In this document: positions 17,088 through 25,818 of the stretch, one piece after another | Layout: each line of letters opens with the position of its first letter | Numbering within the stretch: position 1 is the stretch's first letter | NCBI RefSeq assembly: GCF_000011205.1 | Contig: NC_003106.2 | Span: 868,001-932,000 of the forward strand | From: Sulfurisphaera tokodaii str. 7 | Lineage (GTDB): Archaea > Thermoproteota > Thermoprotei_A > Sulfolobales > Sulfolobaceae | DNA length: 64,000 nucleotides | Reading direction: 5' to 3' | Made by a program: the position numbers and the translations under genes | The notes under the pieces: generated by a model | Database searches by the model: none | Seen by the model: only the letters and a program-made list of their open reading frames with translations | Told to the model about the DNA's origin: nothing

Positions 17088-18347
17088 GTTTGCTTAGAAT
17101 TAAATTCACTTAATTACTACGAGTGAGATAATATAAAATCAGTTTATTAAATGCAATTGCAAATAATCTCGCAATTTTCGATAACCCAAGCTGAGAGAAC
17201 TTTTCTAACATGCTTTCCCACCGAGTTTTTCTAGTGTAGGACACGCCTTTTCCTAAGAGCCCTAAACCGCTGAATATTATAAGCTAAACCTACGAGATTA
17301 GCAAAAGTATTCAACACCTCTAAACTCCTAGCAAAACACCTCATGTGCTCCTTGAGGAAAATCCCAAAAAACTCAACACCACTCCTCAAAACTCCCAAAC
17401 CCTTTCTAGCCCTAATTACCTTACCCCTCTCCACAAACCCCCTATCCACAAGCGTAACCACATTAGGCACAATAGGAGACCTCGAGTCAGAAACATTAGC
17501 TAAAACTAACTCAACCTTAGATACCATAAGGGTTTTAGAAGAAACCTCAGCAAAACACTTCCCCCCAAACCAAGCCTTACCCCACTTCCTACCCCAACTC
17601 CCCTCATGCTCCCTAACAGTATAATCCCTAGGGAAATGAGAAAAAAGCTCCTCCCTCTTTCCCTCATCAAGTGAAGCAAGAACCTCATGAGGCTTCCTCT
17701 TAGAATCAATCTCCCTCAAATCAAGCAATAACTTCTCAATATGAGTCTCAATACTCTTCTTACCATTAGGCAACTCAACGGGAAAACTATCAAGCAACCT
17801 TATATCCCTTCCAAACTTCTCCTCTGCTAGTAGATGGTGTGTTGGGAGTTGTTCTTCTTCAACGAGTGATTCAAATCTTCTGAATACCTTGAGGAGTAAA
17901 TCCCTTATTCTGTCACTAAACTTGTGGACAAACCAGTGTAGTGAGGACTTTGATGGGATTTCTTTAACTTTGAGGAAACGCTTTACCACAATATTTGTAG
18001 CTGCGAGTTCAATTGTCCCCCTATAAGACTCTCTATAGAGTACCATAACAATCAGCATCTTCAAGTAAGTCAAGGGGTCATATTGAGTGAACTTGAAACC
18101 CTCGAACTCCCTTCTGATCACATCATCTAGCTCTTTCAAGATCTCCTCGCAATCCAAAAGATATTTACTCTTCCAACCCAAATATTTTTGGGGGATTACG
18201 CTTTGGTAAATTTCGATGCCCATTGTATAACCTAGGCGTAATCCCCCTTAAGTATTATTATCCAATTGGGTTCTGTAATTCTTGCTTTTTCTATAAAAAT
18301 TTATTAATAAAGTAAATTACGTTAATTACACATTGGACGCTCTCACG
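17025..18347 (-). mobile_element. Insertion sequence with 29-bp terminal inverted repeats
   Basis: A 1,323-bp element bounded by inverted repeats at 17025-17053 and 18319-18347 that agree in 27 of 29 positions; the outer end begins CGTGAGAGCGTCCAA. It encodes one transposase on the minus strand. No target-site duplication is visible: the bases before the left end (AATTTCT) and after the right end (TGTTTCC) do not match at any length. The two flanks belong to two unrelated broken genes (vapB and tricorn), so the element probably marks a deletion or rearrangement. IS4/IS5-like by transposase layout; exact family not determined. Confidence 0.85.
17231..18223 (-). CDS. DDE transposase (IS4/IS5-like)
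   Basis: 330 residues. The N-terminal part (YDPLTYLKMLIVMVLYRESYRGTIELAATN...SSLHWFVHKFSDR) is the helical DNA-binding region of IS5-type transposases. The catalytic part has LLDSFPVEL (first Asp), TLVDRGFVERG (second Asp) and a C-terminal segment GVEFFGIFLKEHMRCFARSLEVLNTFANLVGLAYNI fitting the Glu region. Base composition of the gene's second half is clearly richer in G+C than its neighbours. Reading frame intact, so the element may still be mobile. Confidence 0.85.
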   Translation of the reverse strand: MGIEIYQSVIPQKYLGWKSKYLLDCEEILKELDDVIRREFEGFKFTQYDPLTYLKMLIVMVLYRESYRGTIELAATNIVVKRFLKVKEIPSKSSLHWFVHKFSDRIRDLLLKVFRRFESLVEEEQLPTHHLLAEEKFGRDIRLLDSFPVELPNGKKSIETHIEKLLLDLREIDSKRKPHEVLASLDEGKREELFSHFPRDYTVREHEGSWGRKWGKAWFGGKCFAEVSSKTLMVSKVELVLANVSDSRSPIVPNVVTLVDRGFVERGKVIRARKGLGVLRSGVEFFGIFLKEHMRCFARSLEVLNTFANLVGLAYNIQRFRALRKRRVLH

Positions 18348-18942
18348 TGTTTCCTTTATCGTAAGATATCAAAAACTCACCTTTAGTTCCACCCTTATAA
18401 CCCTTCCAGAATGGTAAGTCCTGATAGCCTCTAGCTATAACTATAATGTCCCCAGAAATTGCAATGTTAGAAATAGGGCCGAAGGGTATCTTCTCCATTG
18501 TTCCATCATTTATGTTTATTTTATATGTCTCACTCCATTGTGGGAAGGGCGTATGGAAATCAGTTAAGACGAGTATTTCGTCATCTGACAACCAGCCTAA
18601 AACTCTAGTATTCATACTGCCGAAAAATGTAATTCTTTTAGTTTCACCGTTTCCCGTTATAAATATGTCTCCACCACCTTTACCTTTCCTTAACCAAATA
18701 ATAGTATATGCGATTTTCTTTCCATCTGGGCTTATTTTTGGTCTTATTGCGACTCCTTGTCCGCTAGTTACCCTTATTGGTTTCATATCCTCTAATGTCA
18801 TTAACCAAACGTCGTCATCTGAAGTAAAGGCTACTAGATTTCCCCTTATGTCAGGATGTAAATAATAGCCTTTCATATAACTAATGAATTGCGAAGTATA
18901 AAAAGTGTTTTTCCTTTTTGTGATAGTCATTTTACAAATCAA
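18343..18942 (-). pseudogene. tri: Tricorn protease, N-terminal fragment cut by the IS
   Basis: The sequence from Met23 (18876) reads MKGYYLHPDIRGNLVAFTSDDDVWLM and later QDLPFWKGYKGGTKGEFLI, matching the first beta-propeller of tricorn protease (Thermoplasma tricorn has NPDIHG and LPHWKGYRGGTRGKIWI at the same places). Tricorn is a large (about 1,070-residue) hexameric protease that degrades peptides made by the proteasome. Here only about 180 residues remain: the frame enters the terminal repeat of the IS and stops at TGA 18343-18345. The PDZ and catalytic domains are not on the other side of the IS. The first 22 residues upstream of Met23 are probably not translated. Confidence 0.8.
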
Positions 18943-19146
18943 GCAATGTAAAGTAAACTCATAAAAAATTTATAGTAATGCTATTTACTACTATATAAGA
19001 GAATTCATGAAAACTTGATGGAGTATTTCAAATTGCTCTATATCTCTTTGAGTAATATAGTAATCTTATGGTTATTATCACAAAATAAACTCTTTTCGAA
19101 GAGTATATGGTAATTTATTTATTCGAGGTAGGACTAATGTATATTA

Positions 19147-19527
19147 ATGCAGATTTTGAAAACCTCTGCTGATGTTTATTTGGAGGAAGCTGATGAGTTG
19201 CTTTTTAGGGGTGATGTTGTTCAAGCTTGTGAGAAGTATTATAAGGCTGCTGAAGAGGCAATAAAAATCCTCTCTAGTATTATTCTTGAAAAAAACATAA
19301 TTGACGAAGTTTTAAATAAAAATTGGAATACTGAAATAATCAATAAGGCAGTCTTTGAGTTATCATCAATACTTGGCAAATGGATAATTGAAAGTTGGGG
19401 ATCAGCTGTAGCGCTGGTAACGGTAAGTCTTGATCCTCAACAAGTAAAGAAATATAGGGAAAATATAGTTAAATTAGTTCAAGTTGCTAACGAAAGATTC
19501 AATAGAAAGATTATTGAAAGAAGCTGA
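19147..19527 (+). CDS. PaREP1 family protein, copy 1
   Basis: 126 residues, all-helical. The head SADVYLEEADELLFRGDVVQACEKYYKAAEEAIKILS is the PaREP1 domain signature, a HEPN-related helical family expanded in Crenarchaeota whose role is unknown. The rest (residues 45-126) is unlike that of its neighbour. Bases 19186-19275 are repeated exactly in the following gene. The last 44 bp overlap the next gene in another frame. Confidence 0.75.
   Translation: MQILKTSADVYLEEADELLFRGDVVQACEKYYKAAEEAIKILSSIILEKNIIDEVLNKNWNTEIINKAVFELSSILGKWIIESWGSAVALVTVSLDPQQVKKYRENIVKLVQVANERFNRKIIERS
19186..19275 (+). repeat. 90-bp direct repeat, copy 1
   Basis: Exact 90-bp match to 19520-19609, starting GAAGCTGATGAGTTGC and ending AATCCTCTCT. 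It encodes the EADELLFRG...EEAIKIL head of the PaREP1 domain in both genes. Zero differences between copies, while everything downstream differs, points to recent duplication or gene conversion restricted to this block. Confidence 0.95.
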
Positions 19528-19837
19528 TGAGTTGCTTTTTAGGGGTGATGTTGTTCAAGCTTGTGAGAAGTATTATAAGGCTGCTGAAGAGGCAATAAAA
19601 ATCCTCTCTTATAAAAATTCTATAAAAACTATTCTTAAAGTAAATCAAATAGGTCACTGGAACTCAAAGCTTTATTTCGATTATATTGATGAACTTGAAA
19701 AAATTTATCCAGATATAAGAACGTTATGGATTTCAGCCTGGATATTGCATGTTGAGGGATTTCATGAAGGAAGATTAACTAAGGAAAATGTTCTAATTCT
19801 AAAAAATGATATTAAAAGACTAGTTAGATTAATCTAA
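19484..19837 (+). CDS. PaREP1 family protein, copy 2
   Basis: 117 residues. It starts inside the end of copy 1 (MLTKDSIERLLKEADELLFRG), so its first 12 residues come from the other frame of the neighbour's tail; the next 30 residues are identical to copy 1 through the 90-bp repeat; the remainder (YKNSIKTILKVNQIGHWNSKLYFDYIDELEKIYPDIRTLWISAWILHVEGFHEGRLT) is the usual PaREP1 C-terminal half. It therefore looks like a full PaREP1 gene whose head was copied. Function unknown. Confidence 0.7.
   Translation: MLTKDSIERLLKEADELLFRGDVVQACEKYYKAAEEAIKILSYKNSIKTILKVNQIGHWNSKLYFDYIDELEKIYPDIRTLWISAWILHVEGFHEGRLTKENVLILKNDIKRLVRLI
19520..19609 (+). repeat. 90-bp direct repeat, copy 2
   Basis: Second copy of the block at 19186-19275, 334 bp downstream, identical at all 90 positions. 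It is read in the matching codon phase within the second PaREP1 gene. Confidence 0.95.
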
Positions 19838-20070
19838 TAGCATACTGATTTTTGATTAAAATTATATAAGGAACATATAAAATCAAGTTTACGATAAAAA
19901 TTTTATTAAAGAAATAGATAATTCATAAACATATTTTTTATTTATTTCAATATAGTTAATTTTATACTTTATTTGGAATGTATAAATAAAACAATATTAT
20001 TTAAATGGAGTATCTACTCGCTAATCAATTAGAGTAAGATTTAAAATATATAAATAAAAAATATTTTCTA

Positions 20071-21501
20071 ATGTCGTCTTATGAAGATTTGTTAAAAGTT
20101 TTAGATTCTAGAAAGGTAACCAGACTTTACTGGATTATAACTATTTTAGCGGCTATTGGTGGTTTTCTGTTTGGTTATGATACTGCAGTAATTGGTACTG
20201 CAGCGGAGTTTGCTCCTTATCACTATTCTGGTTTTCTGTTAGGTTATGAGATTGCCAGTGCCTCTTTAGGAGCTGCTATTGGTGCTATTATTGCCTATTT
20301 TTATACCGATAGATACGGTAGGAAATCTCTTCTGATTTTAGACGCTGGTATTTATACTGCTGCAGCTGTTCTTTCTGCTTTAACTATTAATGGTATTATG
20401 TTACTTGTAATGAGGACTATTATAGGTATTGCTATTGGTGCTGATTCTGCTGTTGCTACTGCTTATATAACTGAATACGCTCCTAAAGATAAGAGAGGTT
20501 CCCTAGCGATTATGCAACAGTGGATGATAACTATTGGTATTTTAGGTTCTTATCTTGTGGGTTCTGCAATTCTTTATTTTCTACCATCATTAGCTTATGT
20601 TTTTGATTGGAGGCTAATTTTAGGCTTAGCAGCTGTTCCAGCTCTTATAGGTTTAATATTTAGGTTCATGATGCCAGAGTCCCCAAGGTGGTTAATTTAT
20701 ACTGGACAATTTGATAAGCTTAAGAGGGAATTAGCAAAGTTTGGTATAAGTGTTTCTGATGATGTTTTAGAGAGAACTAGAACGGAGATTCAAAGTGAGA
20801 TGAGTATTAAGTTAGATACTGCTGCTAAGAAAGCCTTACTTCTTGTTGGTTTATGGTTAGTTTTCCAACAAATTACTGGGATTAATGTACCATTTTATTA
20901 TGGTCCAATACTTCTTTCAAAACTTCATATTTTCTCTTCAACTACCAATCCGGTTTATAGTGCTATTGATGGTGTTCTTGAGTCTACTATTTTAGCGGTT
21001 ATAAATGTTGCAGCTACATATATTGCTTTTAGGTATATTGATAAGATTGGAAGAAGGACTTTAGGTATTTCAGCATATATTGGTATGGCGATATTTGATT
21101 TGATAGGTGGTATTTCAACGCTATTCGGTTTTGATATTGGTTTGCTCATCTCCTTTGCTGGCTTTATAATTTTCTTTGCTTATGGTGTTGGTGGTACTGG
21201 CTGGTTGATTCAAGCTGAGTATTTTGATACTAGAATTAGGGGTAGGATGGCAGCCATTGGTGCTTTAATTGATTGGTTAGCTAATTTTGCTTTAATTGAG
21301 GTATTTCCAGTAATGTTATCTACTGTAGGATTAGGCGGTTCTATGTTTATATTCTTTATACTTGATTTAGTAGCGTTAGTGTTTGTTTACTTCTTTATAC
21401 CAGAAACTAAGGGAATGTCCTTAGAGGATGTAGTTAAGATGTTTTCATCGGTACCCATTTCTAAAATTAAGAATGGGAGAGAGATTGTATTAAGTAAGTA
21501 A
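20071..21501 (+). CDS. Sugar porter-type MFS transporter
   Basis: 476 residues, 12 membrane helices. Sugar porter signatures: GGFLFGYDTAVIGTA in helix 1, DRYGRKSLL (motif A), PESPRWLIYTG after helix 6, QQITGINVPFYYGP in helix 7, DKIGRRTLG in the 8-9 loop, and PETKGMSLEDV at the C-terminus. It most likely moves sugars or related organic solutes with protons, as expected for a Sulfolobales heterotroph; the exact substrate is not visible. Monocistronic, with an AT-rich upstream region of about 230 bp. Confidence 0.88.
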   Translation: MSSYEDLLKVLDSRKVTRLYWIITILAAIGGFLFGYDTAVIGTAAEFAPYHYSGFLLGYEIASASLGAAIGAIIAYFYTDRYGRKSLLILDAGIYTAAAVLSALTINGIMLLVMRTIIGIAIGADSAVATAYITEYAPKDKRGSLAIMQQWMITIGILGSYLVGSAILYFLPSLAYVFDWRLILGLAAVPALIGLIFRFMMPESPRWLIYTGQFDKLKRELAKFGISVSDDVLERTRTEIQSEMSIKLDTAAKKALLLVGLWLVFQQITGINVPFYYGPILLSKLHIFSSTTNPVYSAIDGVLESTILAVINVAATYIAFRYIDKIGRRTLGISAYIGMAIFDLIGGISTLFGFDIGLLISFAGFIIFFAYGVGGTGWLIQAEYFDTRIRGRMAAIGALIDWLANFALIEVFPVMLSTVGLGGSMFIFFILDLVALVFVYFFIPETKGMSLEDVVKMFSSVPISKIKNGREIVLSK

Positions 21502-21528
21502 TTTTTTATACAATTGTTTTTATAAAAA

Positions 21529-22293
21529 TCAAGTTATTTCCATATAGTTAATTAGTTTTTCTATTTGAGTTGTTGTATAGTTTAATTGCTCTCCATGTAA
21601 TGAGTAAACTTCTATGTATATAATATAAGGTCCGAACTCTGTTATTTCAGCTATTATATTTGTTGATTGTAATATAGTGAGTGGGTATGTATTGAGTGTA
21701 GTCTGCACTCCGTGGTATTTCTCTGTATAATTTAAGTAAAACGCCTTAGCTAATTTATTAGATGAGAAGTTTATGTAAAGTACCACTAGATTATAATCTG
21801 AGAAGCCAAAGAATTGATAATATGCTGTTATATTTTGTGATAGTGGAAAGTGCATTATGCTTGATATTTGTATTGCGTCTGAAGTATATTCTGGTCCTAA
21901 TGTGACCCAGTTTCCGCCTAATATGTTATCTATTTCGTACGTTGTTAGTGGTTGTACGCCTATCACTTCATCATGAACGTTAATATTTGATAAGGGTATT
22001 AAGAGTATAAGTATTATGGCTATAGCTATTGCTGATATGATTATTAATTTCTTTTTTTCTTCTTTTCTGCTTTGTATTGTGGTTACTCTCCTAGTAGGTT
22101 GCTGGACTATAGTTTGCATTGCTGGAATAAGCTGTCTGGTCTTTAGTGAATAACCACATTTTGCACAGAAGTTTGCTTCTGGTTTGTTAGGATAACTGCA
22201 TCTTGGGCAAATATTGTTTAAATATGTTCCACATTTTTTGCAGTAGTTCGCTATGTCAAGATTAGCAGTTCCGCATCTTGGACAAAATTTCAT
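21529..22293 (-). CDS. Double zinc-ribbon membrane protein
   Basis: 254 residues. The N-terminus has two zinc ribbons (CPRCGTANLDIANYCKKCG at 4-22 and CPRCSYPNKPEANFCAKCG at 29-47), then a basic linker, one membrane helix (KKLIIISAIAIAIILILLIPL, about 81-101), and an extracellular domain of about 150 residues with N-glycosylation sequons. The cytosolic zinc ribbon plus outside domain layout is seen in many archaeal sensors or adaptors of unknown role. It is divergent from the winged-helix gene, 83 bp apart. Confidence 0.75.
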   Translation of the reverse strand: MKFCPRCGTANLDIANYCKKCGTYLNNICPRCSYPNKPEANFCAKCGYSLKTRQLIPAMQTIVQQPTRRVTTIQSRKEEKKKLIIISAIAIAIILILLIPLSNINVHDEVIGVQPLTTYEIDNILGGNWVTLGPEYTSDAIQISSIMHFPLSQNITAYYQFFGFSDYNLVVLYINFSSNKLAKAFYLNYTEKYHGVQTTLNTYPLTILQSTNIIAEITEFGPYIIYIEVYSLHGEQLNYTTTQIEKLINYMEIT

Positions 22294-22376
22294 CCTCTTT
22301 CATTAGCTTTTTCTCATTATAAATTTTTATTCATTAGGGGAAGGGTATTTAAGGAGTTTTAATTAAGTTTCTAGAT

Positions 22377-22877
22377 ATGATTTCTAAGGAGGATGTAATT
22401 TCGGTTATTAAAGAACTTTATGATGGTAAACCTGTTGCTTTTTCTAAGATAAAGAGGAAAATTAAGGCCGACCCAGAGGAGATAGAGAGAGTTTTGAATG
22501 AACTTGAGAGAGAGGGTTTAGTGAAGAAGTATGATGTTGGTGGAGGTAAGGCTTATGAGGTCTCAAGCATGGATAGCCTATCACTAATACTTTCTGAGAT
22601 TAGGAAGTTGAAGGAGGAGATTAAGAGGCTTCAGGATATGATTATTGAAAGGCAAAAGCTTTCTGTTTCTTCTTTTGATGATGCTTATGATAGAGTTAAG
22701 GATAGTTTAGGTTATGCTAAGTTAAGTGATATTAGGCTTGAGTTGGGTTTGTCTAAGGAGGAGTTTTATTCTAAGTTTAGGTCTCATGTGGAAAGTAATT
22801 ATGAGTTAATTGCAGGTGGCGATGAGGGATTTGTAAGGAAAGGTTCTGTCTACGGTATTATAAAGAAGAAAGGGTGA
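22377..22877 (+). CDS. Winged-helix protein with coiled coil
   Basis: 166 residues: an N-terminal winged helix (ISKEDVISVIKELYDGKPVAFSKIKRKIKADPEEIERVLNELEREGLVKKYD), a coiled coil at about 70-92 (LSEIRKLKEEIKRLQDMIIERQK), and a second helix-turn-helix-like region (YAKLSDIRLELGLSKEEFYSKFRSHV). The two-domain form suggests DNA binding with dimerisation. It ends 4 bp before the ATPase gene, so the two are very likely cotranscribed and act together. Confidence 0.75.
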   Translation: MISKEDVISVIKELYDGKPVAFSKIKRKIKADPEEIERVLNELEREGLVKKYDVGGGKAYEVSSMDSLSLILSEIRKLKEEIKRLQDMIIERQKLSVSSFDDAYDRVKDSLGYAKLSDIRLELGLSKEEFYSKFRSHVESNYELIAGGDEGFVRKGSVYGIIKKKG

Positions 22878-22881
22878 TAGT

Positions 22882-24240
22882 ATGATATGTGATGTTCCTA
22901 AAGTGGCTGTTACAACTTGGTCATCTAGGGGAGTTATCTTAGTTGGTCCTACCTATAGGCAGTATTTAAACAAGGCGTTAGATGCTGTAAAAAATAAGGA
23001 GGTCGCTTCAATTATTGGTCAACCAGGTATGGGTAAGACTACTATATTAAAGAAGGTTGAGGAGACAGTTTTTTCCTTCTCTACTACTCCTTTCTACTTA
23101 GATTTAGCTAGCAAGGGTGAGATTGAAGATGAGTTTTGGAGTAAGGTTAGTGGTGATAAGGTTAGGAGTGTTATTTATCCTTTGTTAGAGAGAGATAAGA
23201 AGAAATATGGATACTCCTTTTTCAAGAAACTGTTTGGTGTTTCATTTAGGTCTCATCTTGATTCTCTATGTGAAAAGATGATTTCTGATGACGACAAACT
23301 TTTGCGTTTATACTGCTTAAAATATAATAGGGATTTTGATGGTATGTTAAAGTTTATTGAAGATTTTAAGTCATTTGATAACATAGCTCTTCTAATTGAT
23401 GAGGTAAGGGAAACTCATATCACTAAGATTCACAGGTTAATAAACTCTGGTCTGAACGTTTCTATCCTTATCGCTATTCCTACTGATAGTTATAGTAGGA
23501 TTACTGATTTAGCAATTAGAAGGAGATTGGATGAAAGTAGGATTTCTCTAGATTCCTTAACTTCTGAAGATATTAAGGAGATAGTTGAGGCATATTGTAA
23601 ACCCTTGTCTGAGGAATTTTTCCCTATCGTCTTGTCTCTCTGGAAGGGAAGAGAGCTAAATACTGTTAGTAGTATTTTACAGTTTATTAGGAGTGAGGTT
23701 GAAAAGGCTAGTAAGGAGTGTGGTGATAATATTAATTGTTTAAAGGAGAGGATAAGGACTTCCTATAGTTTAAGTAATGTTGAGGAAGATTCAAAGAACT
23801 TAGAGAGATTAATTAGGGACTCTCTTTCCTCTCTATCAAAAGAGTTTAATATATCTTATGTTCACCCGAGGGGTAAGAGGATTGAGGTTAAGGGTAAGAG
23901 CTTTGTTGTTGGCTTGTTCTTCATACTAGATAATGAGGCCTATATTGGTTTAGTAAAACTGTATAATAATGAGGTTAAGGTTGAAGATGAGGATGTCAAG
24001 CTTTTGAGCTATGTCTCTGCTGTAGAGCATGATAAGAAAGAGTACTCGGTTAAGTATCGCTTTGTAGTTACAAATTCTTCTTCGCTTGAAGTTCCTTCAG
24101 TTGTGAATAAGTTAGAATTTAATACTATGGAAGTTGTAAGAGTGTTACAAGGTGATAATGAGATCCTAGAAGAAAAAGTAAGGGGATTCTTAAAATCTAT
24201 TACTTCTCAACAAGGTAAAAGCGAGCTAGCCGTTACCTAA
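22882..24240 (+). CDS. P-loop ATPase (archaeal AAA/STAND-like)
   Basis: 452 residues. Walker A GQPGMGKTT (46-54), Walker B IALLIDE (167-173), then a sensor-like region SILIAIPTDS and an Arg-rich LAIRRRLDESRISLDSLTSEDIKEIVEAY that fits the AAA+ lid of Orc/Cdc6-related and archaeal STAND ATPases. The last third is a separate domain (SLSKEFNISYVHPRGKRIEVKGKSFVVGLFFI), perhaps a nuclease-fold or strand-rich unit, but no catalytic motif is clear. Paired with the upstream winged-helix gene. Function unknown. Confidence 0.75.
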   Translation: MICDVPKVAVTTWSSRGVILVGPTYRQYLNKALDAVKNKEVASIIGQPGMGKTTILKKVEETVFSFSTTPFYLDLASKGEIEDEFWSKVSGDKVRSVIYPLLERDKKKYGYSFFKKLFGVSFRSHLDSLCEKMISDDDKLLRLYCLKYNRDFDGMLKFIEDFKSFDNIALLIDEVRETHITKIHRLINSGLNVSILIAIPTDSYSRITDLAIRRRLDESRISLDSLTSEDIKEIVEAYCKPLSEEFFPIVLSLWKGRELNTVSSILQFIRSEVEKASKECGDNINCLKERIRTSYSLSNVEEDSKNLERLIRDSLSSLSKEFNISYVHPRGKRIEVKGKSFVVGLFFILDNEAYIGLVKLYNNEVKVEDEDVKLLSYVSAVEHDKKEYSVKYRFVVTNSSSLEVPSVVNKLEFNTMEVVRVLQGDNEILEEKVRGFLKSITSQQGKSELAVT

Positions 24241-24645
24241 CTCTTTCTGAATATTTTTTATTTTATCTAATTCTTTATCTGCTAGATGTTCTTTTATCCA
24301 ATCGTAGTTAAGTAAAAATAGTAGTTCTCTTATGTCTTTTTCATCCACGTTTTTATTTTTCCATTGATCAAAGAGTCTTAGGGCTTTTTGTGTCATTTCG
24401 TAAATGCCACTATATTTCTCCTCTAGTTCTTTAGCAACTTTTAGCATTTCTTTTTTCGGTACTGCACATTTTGTATCCTTTCTATGTAAGTCATGTTTCA
24501 TTGCTAGTGATTGTAACATTCTTCTTTCTGCCTTATAGGCTCTAAATGCCGATAGCCTTAAATCTCCTTTTTTGAGTCTTTCATAAGAAATTAAGAAGTC
24601 GTTTAAACTCATTCTTGCATATGTTTTTTCGTCTCGTATTGGCAT
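24226..24645 (-). CDS. Hypothetical helical protein, PaREP1/HEPN-like
   Basis: 139 residues, all-helical, with NDFLISYERLKKGDLRLSAFRAYKAERRMLQSLAMKH, a pattern like the first helices of PaREP1/HEPN proteins, but the match is weak. No membrane segment. Its 3' end overlaps the convergent ATPase gene by 15 bp, and its start abuts the stop of the upstream acyl-CoA dehydrogenase gene on the same strand, so the two may be cotranscribed. Confidence 0.5.
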   Translation of the reverse strand: MPIRDEKTYARMSLNDFLISYERLKKGDLRLSAFRAYKAERRMLQSLAMKHDLHRKDTKCAVPKKEMLKVAKELEEKYSGIYEMTQKALRLFDQWKNKNVDEKDIRELLFLLNYDWIKEHLADKELDKIKNIQKELGNG

Positions 24646-25721
24646 TATGCTATCAGCAATCCTCCTAATACTTTCTTTGATAATTCTAATGTTTGGAAGT
24701 GTAACATTGTTGCCCTAACATCTCTATAATATTTTTCTATTTTTAATGCATTACTAAATCCGTGTCCTCCCGTTATTCTCAGTGCTTTATCGATAACTTC
24801 TAGTGCTGTTTCTGTGTTAAATATTCTTGCTTTTAATATTGCTGGGAGTGATGTGGACTGTTCTGCAGCCTGATAAACCATTTGTTTTAGTGCTTCAACT
24901 TTTGCTGCCATTTCTGCTAAGTATATTTGGACTCCTTCAAATGAAGCTAAAGTATTTTGTCCGAGTTTTCTGTTTTTCACATGATTTAAGGCTTCTTCAA
25001 ACGCTCCTTCTGCTAAACCATAAGCTATTGCTGATACTCCTAACATTCCTATTCTTCCTAATACTCCTAAGAATTTTACTGCATCATCAATTATCATATA
25101 GTCCTTTGGTACTTCTGCATTTTCAATTATTAATTCTCCCCAAGATATTCCTTTCATTCCTAATGACGTGAATTTTTGTCCGCTCTTTACTTGGTTTTTC
25201 TCAAGTAAGAATACCCCGGGTTTTTGTTGCCCTTGTATTTTTGAGATCAGTAAGTATAAGTCCAGTTCTCCAGCACCAGTTATGAATGTTTTTGAACCGT
25301 TTATTACGTATTTATCTCCCTTTAATTCTGCTGTAGTATTTAATACTGCGTTTATTGCTCCTCCTACACTTTCCGTTCCAGCAGCTCCGATTAGTATTTT
25401 TCCTTCAACTAAGTCTTTCATGTATTTTTCTTTAACTTGCTGGTTTGCAAATGCATGTAATGCTATTGTTGAAGCTATGTGTGTTACATAAAGCCACGCT
25501 GTTGATGGTGAGGCTTTTGCTATGGTTTTTACTACATCTACGAATGTTTTTGCTGGTAATTCTAAACCGTAAGGTTTCGGTATTAATATTCCCATGAATC
25601 CTTGTTGCGCTAATAATTCAAGGTTTTTTCTTGGGAATATTCCTTGTTCTTCACTTGTAGAGTCTAGCTGTTTTGAGAGTTCATTTGCTGATTGGATAAT
25701 AAGCTCTGCTTCTTCGGACAT
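24645..25721 (-). CDS. Acyl-CoA dehydrogenase family protein
   Basis: 358 residues with the full ACAD order: N-terminal helices, the FAD-binding beta domain (GAAGTESVGGA, YVINGSKTFITGAGELDLYLL, LGMKGISWGELIIENAEVPK), and the C-terminal helical domain with the FAD-adenine segment LRITGGHGFSNALKIEKYYRDVRATMLHFQTLE. It oxidises an acyl-CoA in the cytoplasm. The usual catalytic glutamate position is not certain from sequence alone. Slightly shorter than the typical 380 residues. No beta-oxidation partners are nearby. Confidence 0.85.
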   Translation of the reverse strand: MSEEAELIIQSANELSKQLDSTSEEQGIFPRKNLELLAQQGFMGILIPKPYGLELPAKTFVDVVKTIAKASPSTAWLYVTHIASTIALHAFANQQVKEKYMKDLVEGKILIGAAGTESVGGAINAVLNTTAELKGDKYVINGSKTFITGAGELDLYLLISKIQGQQKPGVFLLEKNQVKSGQKFTSLGMKGISWGELIIENAEVPKDYMIIDDAVKFLGVLGRIGMLGVSAIAYGLAEGAFEEALNHVKNRKLGQNTLASFEGVQIYLAEMAAKVEALKQMVYQAAEQSTSLPAILKARIFNTETALEVIDKALRITGGHGFSNALKIEKYYRDVRATMLHFQTLELSKKVLGGLLIA

Positions 25722-25818
25722 ATCTTCAGTTGAGTATTTTGTGATTTTAAAATTTTCTAATATAAAACTGGCTTTAATGAAGGAATTATTTTAAAGTGAA
25801 AATGTATATAAATATAAT

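Noticed and set aside
17343-17624. Rightward frame opposite the transposase
   Set aside because: Antisense shadow of the transposase gene; no domain, and the transposase frame is complete.
17018-18354. Target-site duplication around the IS
   Set aside because: Compared flanks for 2-9 bp under several end definitions; only a trivial 2-bp CG match was found.
25168-25491. Rightward frame opposite the acyl-CoA dehydrogenase
   Set aside because: Shadow frame of a well-conserved gene; Cys/Pro/Phe-rich nonsense composition.
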